Of a DNA stretch of 64,000 bases, positions 48,501 to 59,454 are shown in pieces. Positions within the stretch are counted from its first letter, which is position 1. Every line of letters begins with the position of its first letter. The stretch comes from Lineus longissimus (lineage: Eukaryota > Nemertea > Pilidiophora > Heteronemertea > Lineidae): positions 20,338,599 through 20,402,598 of the forward strand of contig NC_088309.1 in NCBI RefSeq assembly GCF_910592395.1. The letters are read 5' to 3'. The notes under the pieces were generated by a model. That model ran no database searches. It had not been told where the DNA came from and saw nothing but the letters and a program-made list of their open reading frames with translations. The position numbers and the translations under genes were made by a program.

Positions 48501-51165
48501 TTGGCTACTGCTAAACCGAGTTCATTTTGTCAAATCTCAGATTGACTTTCGTGTGCGTTACATTGACTTTGTACATGTAGATGTTTTTCAGTCCCTAGAA
48601 ATGTGTTACCATATGGCCTATTATATATACTGATATTGGTAACCCGTTCACATACCTTCCACTAGAGGCTGACTATACCTAATCAGAAAGTGCTTCTCAT
48701 TCGGGAAATTGAAAAAAGATGCCCGTCTGATGTACGATGAAGAGGATTCCTTGAAATATCACGAGGTATATATTTATGAAAAATGATGTCGGTCCATCCA
48801 ACGTTCCTGGGTGACCTGATCGGAAGATGCGCATTTTTGTTACGAACCTGTCATAGAAATGAATTGCATGTGTATTTATAACATACCGTTAGTGAAAGGT
48901 GCATGGTTATGTAAGGAGAAGTTAGTTACATGCAGATTTCCCTTTTTAATGATATTTTCGTTTCAAAATTAAAGCCACAGCAAATTCGATCACAAATGGC
49001 AAATCCCCAAATTAATTGAAGGAAGCGCTTAACTCAAATGGTAAGAACTATTCCGTCCAATTTTCTCAATCAAAACTGACAAAAGGGAACCAATGACGAC
49101 AATCACAAACTTTCTAGTGGTATTGGACAGTTGAATGTGGGCCTCAAATCACGAATATGGAACACGTCACAACAGGTTACTATATAGATGTTAATGAAAA
49201 ACGTTATAGGCTAAATAGGAGAGAATGGTTATTTAGGATCAGATCGGAAAGCTAAGGCGAGTGTAGTCTAGCATGGTGGTAGATAACGTTTATATATACA
49301 TTCCTTATATTTACATAAACACGAAGGCCATTATCAGAACAGTTTCTAAACAATCGAAATAACACAAAATCAAAGATATTTGGATGTGAAAAGAAGAGCA
49401 CAACAATAAAGTTGTTTGCATTTCCGTAGCAGCCTTATTTAATGGCTTGCATCCGAACTATGACAGCACAAGAGGTTGATACTTGATGGGTTTCGTGGTT
49501 CTCTCTGGAATACGTAAACAGGACGATGAGAAAAATGAGAAGTGGTCCTACCTTTCAAATCTACCTTCTCATCGCCACCTCCTCCACCCATCATCATCGG
49601 TGACTCCGTAAACGGGCGTTTCTTCTGTTTCTTGTTGGCTTTTTTCTCCTCTTTCTTTCTTCGCTTCTCGGGGTCATCTTTCGGTATTGGCAGTTGCCTC
49701 GGGAAGAAGAGTAGTGGGATGCCGGCCAGGAAGATGATGATGCCGCATGCTAGGAATCCTACCCACCAGGCACCCACCCATTGGGGATCAAAAGGAGTGA
49801 GGTTCGTGGCTAGAAAACAAGGTAAATTTTACATTTAATTAAAGAGTACATATTACATCAGTTTTCCTTTATGTCGTTGCCAGGGGGAAATTTGCCCTTG
49901 TGCCCTTTGGATCCATATTGGTGACCTAATGACTTTTCAATGAGGATATTGCCATTACAGAAGGATATCGAATACGACACTGTATTAAGCTGTTAATTAA
50001 AGAAAGCGGTTGCCGAAGTCAACATCTGGTGAACACGACTACACATTACTTTAATGATAATTCTGGTAACAAAAAGAATGGCATTTTTATTCTTATAATG
50101 CTGGTGCAGCCATTCAAGCTGGTGCCGTAACTTACGCTTCAGGTCGACAGGCTTGCTTGTGAACACAGCTCCGAGCACAAATCCAAGGATGGGTGACAAA
50201 GTCCTCAGACTGAACAGGATACCTGAAAATATTCCGTAGAACCAAGAATTGATAAAGATCATTCTTGAGTGGTAGAACTGATGACAATATGCAGGTTAAG
50301 AGACACGGAATGACTAAGATAAGCCATTTAAGAAATTCCTTCCCAATAAGGATGACACCGAAATAAAAAAAACCGTCAACAGGTAAAGGTACAAAACCCT
50401 GTAGGATCGACATTTTAGACGTAAAAAGGTTGGCTTACCCAGATATATGGAGGACACGTGCTTCTTCACATTGTCATCAATGAAGGTCATTCCAAGAGAC
50501 CAGAGCGTCGAAGCAGCAATTCCTATGATGACCTGTGCGATCACAAGCGTAACATAAGCCCCCGTGCTCCGAGCCGCAACTTCATCTGACAACTCTTCCT
50601 CGCATGCGTTCGTATCATTCAAAGCAGTGTACACGCTCTCATTCCTGATGGTGCAAAGACTTGATTTAAGAAGAGCCATAGGCGGTGTTAACTGCTCCGT
50701 TGAGTTGAAGGCAACTTCAGTCGCTTTGCTCTCATGCATACCGCCTCCCCATATGAAGTAAGGCATCGCACTGAGGACCCCGCTTGCTCCGATGAACAAG
50801 CCCGAAATCCCGATGACCATGGGTTTGTGTGCCTTGCTGGCCATGTAGCTGACAGGGATGACAGTTATCAAGAATCCAATGTCATTGGTGCTGGTAATAA
50901 AGCCTGATTTTGAGCTAGGAAAACCGAAAGCTTTCTCGATGGTTGTCAACACTGATACAACATATGTTGCAAGTGCGCCATAAAAAGCGACAAGAATCGC
51001 CAAAGATGCTGTGAAGAGTTTTATATTGGCTAAAGGTCTCATGCATTTGGGTTGACATGGTCCCAGTCCACATGTTGTTACCACTGGTTTCTTTGGCTTC
51101 TCTATTTCGCCGTTGGGTTGTTGAAGTTCGAGGCCGTCGTTCAGCGGAATGCTTTGGTCACCCAT
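45549..51165 (-). CDS. Organic anion transporter (OATP/SLCO), N-terminal module plus cassette D
   Basis: Nine exons. N-terminal module: 51165-50439, 50222-50136 and 49809-49552. Cassette D: 47950-47786, 47591-47399, 46986-46830, 46706-46543, 46344-46280 and 45910-45549. All phases agree, giving 725 residues. OATPs are 12-helix plasma-membrane carriers of organic anions. Exon 1 has a cytoplasmic N-terminus, then TM1 onwards ([39 protein letters not shown]) and a glycosylated loop. Exon 3 carries the family signature [13 protein letters not shown] (from about D279; usual Arg is Gln here) and a long Lys/Glu-rich loop 3. Cassette D has the Kazal-like loop ([37 protein letters not shown]). Cassette D is the most diverged of the four. 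Start chosen as the first Met ahead of the conserved region. Confidence 0.92.
47959..48170. repeat. About 31-bp minisatellite, about seven copies
   Basis: The unit is near 'agtgtttgctgttatccagg' plus 'ttgacagattt', directly behind the acceptor of cassette D's first exon, in the intron joining the two halves. Confidence 0.85.
48239..48421. repeat. G/C-asymmetric inverted repeat
   Basis: Arm 1 (48239-48276, 'gctcccctggaaatctcccc' onward) is inverted in arm 2 (48374-48420, 'gggggcaaatgtcc', 'tatggggga', 'ggtccagggg'). Arm 2 carries a 13-bp duplication ('agggaagatgtcc'). It could fold in the pre-mRNA of the joining intron. Confidence 0.6.
48422..49551 (-). other. Rest of the joining intron (N-terminal module to cassette D)
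   Basis: AT-rich, no ORF or exon recognised. Confidence 0.4.
49552..51165 (-). CDS. Shared OATP N-terminal module (TM1-6, loop 3), present once in the array
   Basis: Three exons of 727, 87 and 258 nt end in phase 1 (AAA-G/gtagga). This donor is compatible with the first exon of every downstream cassette (47950, 44532, 39656, 35756), each 165 nt with a phase-1 acceptor. The module encodes 357 residues. The adjoining loop 3 is rich in Lys, Glu and Gly and hydrophilic, and it is where the joined halves meet. Confidence 0.85.
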
Positions 51166-54100
51166 CCTGCCGGTCAGCTCACTGCGGCACTGATGCGGTG
51201 TCTTCTAAGCAAAGCGCTTTGCCTTCACGCAGCAAAAAATAACAAGCCTGAAAAACAATTGGAGTACTGTAAGGTAATGGGTGCGGCAAGCAAGGCCTTC
51301 TTGGCGAACTCATTGATCATTTAACGGCCTTTACGTTCTCCGCCTCTTCCTTCTCCACGACGGTTCCCCTCTTTGTGCTCATCTGACGAACATGTAGCCT
51401 GCCATGGCAGGCATGGTATTGGTAGTTGAACATTTCTGTAAACGGAACAGGGCAGCACAATCATATATACGATCACACAAACTGATAACCGAGTCTGGCC
51501 AGGGGTGCTCGAGGGTCCGGTCAAGGAGTAGGCTAACACAGATCAGAATTGACGCGCTTTCGCGATTTCGAAAAGGTTCGACGAAAGGGATAGCTTACCA
51601 TCCGACTATGGCGAAATTGCAACCAGCACTATGGGGAAATCTCGCTAATGTTTAGATAAAAACGAAATTGTACTAAGAACAATTAGAGAGGTCCCGCATC
51701 CAACGAACGACGTTTAAGGTACGAATTTGTAACAGGTGGCGTCAGTGAGTGACTTCTACAAACTATAACAACCTCCCCCCCGCGCTATGGAGCACATCGA
51801 CATTGTTTAGCCTATTCAGTAAACGAAGAGCCAGATACGACCAGTTCTTTATTGACATTTCGTTGATTGGCTTCACGAAGGATCGTTCAAAAAAATTTCG
51901 TTTTCGTTTGTCACTACTCGACACCACAGATCAAACAAAACCATTGATAAGATAGTGTCGAAATAGTGCCTCGATGTGGGGCAACGCTGGCAAATACAGT
52001 AGACAGACCTATACAAATTCATAGGAATTCACTTACACTAGAATTTATTTCCAGGTGATAACTGTCATGACTGTTATCATCAAAGTCACTAGTCTTCGAA
52101 TGAACAACTCTGCTTGTTGTCTTCATTCAGGCAGCATAATTATGACAGGCAGACATGCATGGGTAAATCTATACAGGTCCAATGTTGATGTCACCAGAGT
52201 CCTTCAATCTATCTTTATTGAAAGACTCTGATGTCACCAAAGGTTTGATGAGGTTATCGTGGTGACCTGAACTTTTTGATCAATCAATATGATTGATCAC
52301 TGCGTACTATACCTGGTCTAGTTCAGTAATCAAAACTGTCAGATGAAAAGCACTTAATTACGAATATCACGGACTGAAGTGTATACCCTACTTTGGCGAC
52401 ATTGAAGATTAAATCTTACACTTAAGACAATATAAGTCAAGCTCTGGGTTCTAAGTAATACACGTTTGCAAACAGAATGAAACTCAAGTAGATTATATTC
52501 AAGGCGTGATCAACAAGGAAAGATTTTGCCATTTGATACAACTATCGAAGTAAGTAGTCAGTGGGTCTGACTGGCCACGCACTTCCGAAAGTAGGCTTTT
52601 GAGACTATGAAACCTAAGCTTGCCGACGACATCATAGAAGTGACATTTAGCAAAAACACATGAGCGAACCATAAATACAATATACATGTACATGTATCAA
52701 TACTGATTTAGCTAAAATTGGGTTGTTTATGTCTAGCAAACTTCTTTCCAAAGGGCGCCGTGCAGGTCGAGTATATACCTGACAAAATAAATATGACACT
52801 GTCGATATAGAGGTATCAGATCCAGATAACGGGACGAGTTCTTCCGATAATAGGTCGCATTTCAGTGCTGAAAGTATAACCTATGTCTATGCCAATGACC
52901 AGGCCATTGACCCAGCAGGTAATGATTGATAAGGGCCTATTTACGACAAGTTTGGTGGAGATCGTATTCCGTCCAAATCGACTATTCCCAGCGGACCTCA
53001 AAGACTTTATACTAACAACTTTTTAAACACCAATGAATAAGGAAAATGCAGGAGTTTCCAAACTTATTTCGGACACAAAAATGGGCGTGACACCAGCAAT
53101 AAAAGCTTAGGCGTTGAACTTCGTATATTGAAGTTTCAAAACCTCCCTAATGCGCGAAGATTGCTTAAAAAAGGCAGCTTTTGCCCAGGCATATCGATCA
53201 GTTGGTTTCGCGCCCTATCAATGGTGTATACTGGTAAGTGTATAAATACTTGTCTTCCAGTCACTTGATCCACGTTATAAGGTGAAAAAAGAGGAACTTT
53301 GAAAAGAGCGATATTTCACATTGGTTGCACATGCTAATATATTACGCTAAAATCCATTATGACTTCGCTGACAAAATCGAGAACGTTTTCTACCTTCTTG
53401 AAAAGAATACAAAGACAATATTTGCAATAGGTTTCTTCCACTTCGATCCCGTAAAAACGCTCTCAAAAGACAATCAGGCTTTTTGAGGCCATCCAGGGCC
53501 CGGATCAAAGATAGGTCACGATTTGAAACGTTGTCTGTCCATGCAGTGGAGACCTTCGAGTAAAAATGAGTGATAAGAAGGGAACATATATGGAAAAGGA
53601 GGTGCCCATATCACGTCATTTAACGCACAGCTCTCCGGATTTTGGTTTTTCGCACATCAATGCATTATTTGAAAAAGGATTTATGTTTCATCTGAAAATG
53701 TTTAGTCGTTACTTTCCCATAATCGGATCAAGCATGGCCAAGAACGGGGATTTTTGGCGCGCGCAGCCGTACTTTCGTGACTCTCGTTCGTTGTGATTTG
53801 ACGCAATTTTTTTTGTGGGTATAAGGGAGATATCATTTGGGGGAAAGGTTATCAAGGAATGCCCTCGATTAAGATGTGCTGATACTCTATAGCGTTTCGG
53901 TCACTATTGTTTTCTTTTGCAATTATCGTGCTGGTTACGCTTTGCCGAGGAAAATACTTTAGCTATAGGAAATGGAAATGAATGGTTGATATTTTGTGGT
54001 TTTATCGTTAAAAAACGTTTCTGGTAAGGATTGTCCTTTTAGACAAGGTCTAGTTATCGGCTGATCAAATGACCCAAAGCCAATTTATAAGTCAATGTAT

Positions 54101-54844
54101 TAAATACAACCATTTAAATATCTGAATGTCGGATTCAAGTTTGCCCCGGAGCTTGCCCATTGCTCGAACTTGTGTGCGACATGAGCGTTGAGTGCAAAAG
54201 TGCTAGTTCTTAAGCAGGTGCGGTGGCTTACTGAATTGGACGGTCATCGCGCGTTCCTGTCTTTGCCTGGCACGATCATCTAAGCCGCTGGTCCTAATAA
54301 TTGACCCCGTTGTAAGCAACGGTTGCTATATGGTTGGCTATAGATATAGTAGTCGGTGACAAATAAATAGTCAGTCTAATTCGGGATTGGTCCGGAAATT
54401 GCTCACAGGGAACTTATCTCAGTCTTTTATAACGGGACAGGGACGTTAGTTCCCCCGCCCCCCGCGGTTCCCTTTCCTCCGGCCTGTCACAACTATAGTC
54501 GCATCGCGTCGCCTTCGAATATTTTCTTTAATTCACGCATCTTTATATAATTCTTTTATTTTACAAACAAGGGTTCTTTAGTATAAACTGCTTCGCTGCG
54601 CTATGTTTCGGGTTTGCCTTCACATGAAATTTTTTGAGGGATTCATCAGCAGCCCATTTTAAATGTCTGGCCTGTCTAAGATTTCAGGAATTCAGGCGCA
54701 AACACCCGCACAAAAAGCAAATTGATACCAGTCCACTGAATGGCAGAGGCTGTGACCATCAGCACCAGTCAATCATCTGATCAACAGTGCAATATCACGA
54801 TACATTATTAAAGACAATGGTAAAAATAATTATGCTTATAAAAC
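51166..54844. other. OATP 5' region and intergenic DNA
   Basis: The first few hundred bases are probably the 5' UTR and promoter of the OATP gene. Further on I see only short ORFs. A GC-rich patch at about 54445-54490 may be a promoter. The missing first exon of APC11 should lie between here and 56867. Confidence 0.35.
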
Positions 54845-55581
54845 ATGGTCTTACCTTCACCTTGGACTCTGAGACTGATCGTGTTCTTTCCTTCGTCAGT
54901 CAGTACAAAGGCCTATCAGTCTATACAAGAGCTAGGGCTTATACTCTCAGGTATACTATATAAGGAGTATTTTTGCAAATACTGCAGAGTCATTACAATA
55001 ACAAAGGCCCTTGTTGAGTTTCTGAATGCCGCCGTGACCCAGGCACGTGGTTTTGCGATGACCTAGTTAAAGTTCTTTCATGACTTCTAAGTGATTTTCA
55101 AGAGAGCATCGATAGGATCCTTCAAAGAGGCCAATCAAGATTATCATTGTTGAGTTCACCAATCTATGCATCTTGACCGGGTTCTTGACTTTTTAAAGGT
55201 TAACCGTCTTAAATTACCTGTTCGTGGTAATCAGAATGTTTTTCTTTGAGTATTATCCCTTATGGTGACAATATGATAAACTTATCATGCAGAATGAGAT
55301 TGGTGAATTCAATTTACCATGGTGAAGTCAGGTTGTGCGATGGTAAATATCATCTTATTATATTAAAATGCTATTCTCTAAGATTTCACTGTTCACCACA
55401 TGCTTTCAATTACCATGGTGACGTGAATTGTGGATTCCATGGTGAATAAGGAAACAAATTTCTAGTAACTGAGACCCTCGCAGATTCGAGATAAAGGGAA
55501 AGTATAATTCCATTCCCAACGAACGTTTAATACATACCCCACAAATCGTACAAGCCAAGTCTGATTAGTTGGTTGCGTAGC

Positions 55582-55606
55582 CGTACGTACGTACGTACGT
55601 ACGTAT
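55582..55606. repeat. (TACG)n microsatellite
   Basis: 'cgtacgtacgtacgtacgta', self-complementary. Confidence 0.9.
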
Positions 55607-55853
55607 GTTTCGAATATCTTAACCTACCTATAATCTACATTGAGAAAGGTAACGCGGCACAATGATTAGATTTGTTGAGATTCATGGATCAAATCCACAT
55701 GTACAATATTATTGGCCATTGGTGATCTTCGGCAGGTCAATTGTCTTTGCTTGCAGTTATCACGGTAAAGCCACATTTCTAATGGGCTTTTGAGAATTTG
55801 TGATCTTGGGCAAGTCACTAATTGGGAAAGTACGAAGGGAACAAAAGTCACAC

Positions 55854-55905
55854 GGAGCGAAATGACTGGGGGCGAAACGTTCTGGGAGCGAATCTACAGG
55901 ATACC
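55854..55905 (+). repeat. Short dispersed GCGAAAC/GGGGGCGAAA repeat, copy 2
   Basis: Aligns, inverted, with 23758-23810. Confidence 0.6.
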
Positions 55906-56867
55906 CACTGCCACCTATCGAAGTTCGAATATACCAGTGGCGCTACATTTGACTTCGTCTGGTCGCATTTCAGCTGAATAAAACTGCTTTTTGCGGTCTA
56001 ATACAGGAACCGACATGTCACTCTACTAACAAAGATAATCCCGAAGTGTTATAGATACATTAGATCCGTATCACACAATGAAATTAATCGTAAAGAGTAC
56101 GTTTTTTGCCTTTCGAAATTGCTTCCTGACATGCTGAATCGCTGTGTACACTGACATTGACATAGCACTGAGTGTTGGCATGCATTGAATGTTGTGTCGT
56201 GGTGTAGAAGCAAATGTAGTCCTCCAAGAGAATCGGTCATATTTATACGAACATGATACGCTAGTTGTGAGGTATTTTTGACCATGTCATCTGAAACGGC
56301 GTCCAGCTGCCCTTTGAAGATAGATCTCGCGATACACTGTGATACGGACTGATGATACAGCAGGCAACTGCTCTGACTTTTCTCACTGTTCGGCCGGTGC
56401 AACTCGATCAGACATAACTTTTTTCCAAATGCTATGGTGAATGGTCCATTCCTAAATGCTTTTCCGCATTGTACATATATGATGGTCAAGACAATACTAA
56501 CATATCATTTTTTGTTTTTCCATTTTCATGTTCTTGCTTGGCCTCTCCTGTGACGACTCCAATTTTGATCTTCAAAAATAAAAAGGGTAAGATTTCTTCA
56601 AGTTTGTTGACATCAAAGCTTCTTTTAGTATCTTCGATCAGCAGAGACGTATGCAACAGTTTCCCAATAAATGGGTCTTTGATAAATTTGTTAGCAGATC
56701 TTAAAATTTGCATTCTCCAGTTCTAAGTCCGTTTGATGTTTACCGGTAGCGCAAAAAATGACCTGACAGAAGGATCTGCTCCAGTTACTGAACTTGAGAG
56801 TTGTAACTTTCACCTTACAAACTATTATGCAATTAATAGTATTATAACCTTTTTATTTAATTTCTAG

Positions 56868-57357
56868 TTGGACTGCTGTTGCAACGTGGCGCTGGGTTGC
56901 TAATGATGACAACTGTGGTATATGTCGGATGCCTTTCGACGGATGTTGTCCAGATTGTAAGCTCCCTGGTGATGACTGTCCATTAGGTAAGAATCTTGGT
57001 GGCGTCCTGGGAGCCCTAACTACTGATCAATAGCCAACTTCAGCTGGGGAAACTTGCTAGAGATGACTTTCAGTTTTACAAATAAGACCTTTTCCTCAGT
57101 TTTACTAATTCTGTTGAAAATATGTGATTACGCTTTTGATTAGTGAGACTTCTCTGTGATAGTGTACCCCTTGAAGTTGAAGTCTGTGTGAAAAGAGTAA
57201 TTCCTTGTGATATCTTCTAACTTGAATTCATTTCTCTTCAGTTTGGGGCCAGTGTTCCCACTGTTTCCACATCCACTGTATCGTCAAGTGGCTGAACTCG
57301 CAACAAGTCCACCAGCTCTGTCCCATGTGTCGCCAGGATTGGAAATTCAAGGAATGA
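56868..57357 (+). CDS. ANAPC11: Anaphase-promoting complex subunit 11, RING-H2 (first exon not found)
   Basis: APC11 is the RING subunit that recruits the E2 to the APC/C ubiquitin ligase. Two exons, 56868-56986 and 57242-57357 (junction phase 1), encode the protein from its first Trp to the stop. The text reads [20 protein letters not shown], then [31 protein letters not shown], and [12 protein letters not shown] at the C-terminus. The zinc-binding Cys/His set is complete, including the extra CCPDC and DDC ligands special to APC11. Only about seven N-terminal residues are missing. The acceptor enters in phase 2, so the leader exon lies upstream, but I could not identify an ATG exon with a matching donor. 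Very highly conserved, so the call is firm. Confidence 0.93.
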
Positions 57358-58061
57358 AACTGTCGTTGTCAAACTATTGTGCTATCTTTCCATTCGTGTC
57401 AAAATGTGAGGACAAGAATTGAATTGATTCTGACCATGAAGGTATGCTAAATTTCAGGCACAACGGTTCTGCCTCTAATGGATTACTCTCCGACAAGGCT
57501 TGTATCAGTTGACGGACTCAAAATGTTGGGCGACATGACCACACCCAGATGGCCTGTCAATTCCGGTGAAAACAGAACGGACGAAAGTTGACTTGTCCAT
57601 GATACGTGGCATGAAATGCTTATGGGAAGACAGGCCTTAAGATGTGGTCATCTATGCATGAAAGTCTGAGGTTCTGCAGTTCGGTGATAGCTTACTGCAT
57701 GTATTTCTTCTAGCAATTATGGCTGATTGAGGGTGCTGATCTTTGACCTGGTATTCAAACTGGCCTACAGAAAGTGCCAAGTATAAAAGGAGATTCATGT
57801 CTTCAACAGATGAATTGTTTATATACATGTATATGTGACTGACTTCCTCAGAAAATGTTAAGAGGTGGACTGTCAGCTGCTGCCATCTACACTTTATTGG
57901 TGTAACTAATCCAGTTGGATGCTGTACCCTGCTGCCATCTATTTCATTAATCAATTAGGGGCCTAGCCTCGAAACCAAATATCAAGATATTTTTTGTTTA
58001 GTTCTTACTTGCTGTCAATTTCCAACCCAAAAATTACGTGATCATGTCTTTAATTATATGA

Positions 58062-58067
58062 AATAAA
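58062..58067 (+). terminator. Poly(A) signal of APC11
   Basis: AATAAA about 705 nt past the APC11 stop, followed by 'gtgtgaagtgatatgag', a GT-rich downstream element. Confidence 0.5.
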
Positions 58068-58258
58068 GTGTGAAGTGATATGAGAGTCATTTTCCTCTGG
58101 TATTTGTGTATTAGGCCTATTTTTCAACTCGGTCATAGCACAATCATGGGTTAGAGATTATCACTAAATATCAGAAAAGCTGAAGCTCGTGAGAAAGTAG
58201 CTGTCAATTTCACCAATGTTTTCGTAATTTCAAGGATATTCTGTGCGAAATAAGCAGT

Positions 58259-58369
58259 ATGCTTCGCAAGAGAAACAATACAAAATCAGGCAAGAAAGAT
58301 GATATTGTGGAATATACCTGCACGATCAGATTTCTGGATGATTCTGATCCTATGCAGGTCACTTTCCAG
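58259..58369 (+). CDS. Probable first coding exon of an FHOD-type formin (gene continues off the window)
   Basis: An ATG is followed by 37 codons ending at a clean donor (TTCCAG/gtgagt, phase 0). The peptide has basic residues, then YTCTIRFLDDSDPM, close to the conserved start of FHOD formins ('C-R-V-Q-F/Y-L-D-D-T-D-P-F'). FHOD proteins build actin cables downstream of Rho-ROCK signals. The frame has an upstream stop (about 58188) and no earlier ATG. No further exon is recognisable in the remaining 5.6 kb, so a long first intron is implied. The call rests on one short motif. Confidence 0.5.
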
Positions 58370-58718
58370 GTGAGTTACGTCATTTGTCAATCAAATGAAT
58401 GAAAATGATTGGCGGTTGTCAATTACATGTCATGACTGATGGGCATTGTCCAGAGGTCAGTCCTGAAAAATGATACATTGTGGTTACTCTAAGATTGTGA
58501 GTACCATACTCTTTTTTGTGGCCATTTTTATGGTATTGAAGGGCAGGTAATGAAGTCCACAGGTACAGAATTCATAAGTCCCACAACCCGCTCCTACTTC
58601 TCAGGCCTATAAAAATGGCTATCACCCACTTATTGAACACCGATCATTTAACGAAGTACCGACAGAAGTTTTATAACTAACATTAGTAAATGTATAAGCG
58701 AACGAATGTTTCCCTTAA

Positions 58719-58902
58719 AAGGGGGACTATTGGCAGGAGCATAGGGGCTAATATGACCATCTTCTGGTAACTGATATGTACACAGTGAACGTCATAGTAC
58801 CAGCATAAATCATTTCGATGTACTGTGAGATTGAGAGACCCCTATTGGCGACTTCGTATAACTTGATCTTGCCTGCCTAGCTACTGCCTATATGTTGTCC
58901 CC
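58719..58902. mobile_element. TTAA-flanked MITE, copy 2 (piggyBac-like target)
   Basis: TTAA at 58715-58718 and 58903-58906 flanks ends that are partly inverted: 'aagggggactattggcag' on the left, and 'ctgcctatatgttgtcccc' on the right, whose complement begins 'ggggacaa'. It aligns with 6585-6783. Non-coding. Confidence 0.6.
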
Positions 58903-59042
58903 TTAAAGTAACGATGCCAAAGTATAGGTAAAGGCCAACTCAACTGTGCATGTTATGTTTCCCAAATTGCTGTGAAAATCATGTTCAGATTATCATCACC
59001 ACAGTGATATAGTATTGGTCTAATACATATTATAAACAAAGT

Positions 59043-59240
59043 GGCTATTCTTACGACTAGTCGTAACTTAGGATTTATGCGATTTCAGAGATTAAACTGA
59101 GGATCTAGGGAGATATAAGACTAGTGTAAAGGAAGGGTTAGGGTTAGGGTTGGCGCTAGGAGTAAGTGTTAGGGTCAGGGTGAGCGTCAGGGTTAGGATT
59201 AAGGCCCAAAAAGGTGAAAATGATCGTCGTAAGAATAGCC
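59043..59240. mobile_element. MITE with GGCTATTCTTACGAC inverted ends and telomere-like interior
   Basis: GGCTATTCTTACGAC begins at 59043 and its inverse (gtcgtaagaatagcc) ends at 59240. Between them, at about 59130-59205, is a run of GGGTTAGGGTTAGGGTT and variants. The element is 198 bp and non-coding. Confidence 0.7.
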
Positions 59241-59454
59241 GCGGCCTATTATAAAATGTGTGCAAAAGTAAGTTTGCTGTCCTGCCCTTGATAGGGCTGA
59301 CATTGAATTTAAAAAACAAATCAACAAAAGTAAAAACATGCTTTTCTATAGCGCTTGTGTCAGTAAGCTTGGTCGGTATCTGCTCACAAGCGCGAGAATC
59401 TCTCAGAATGCTAGAAAAACAGACCAGGCAAATCCTGGACTCCATTGAAAACTA

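Larger units (their letters stand above)
54845..56867. other. Intergenic DNA and likely APC11 intron 1
   Basis: Contains repeated 'ttaccatggtga' words (about 55310-55445), a TACG microsatellite (55582-55606) and the second GCGAAAC repeat. The 146-codon minus ORF at 56049-56489 has no recognisable domain. Confidence 0.35.

Noticed and set aside
56049-56489. 146-codon minus ORF upstream of APC11
   Set aside because: No recognisable motif or codon pattern; probably chance.
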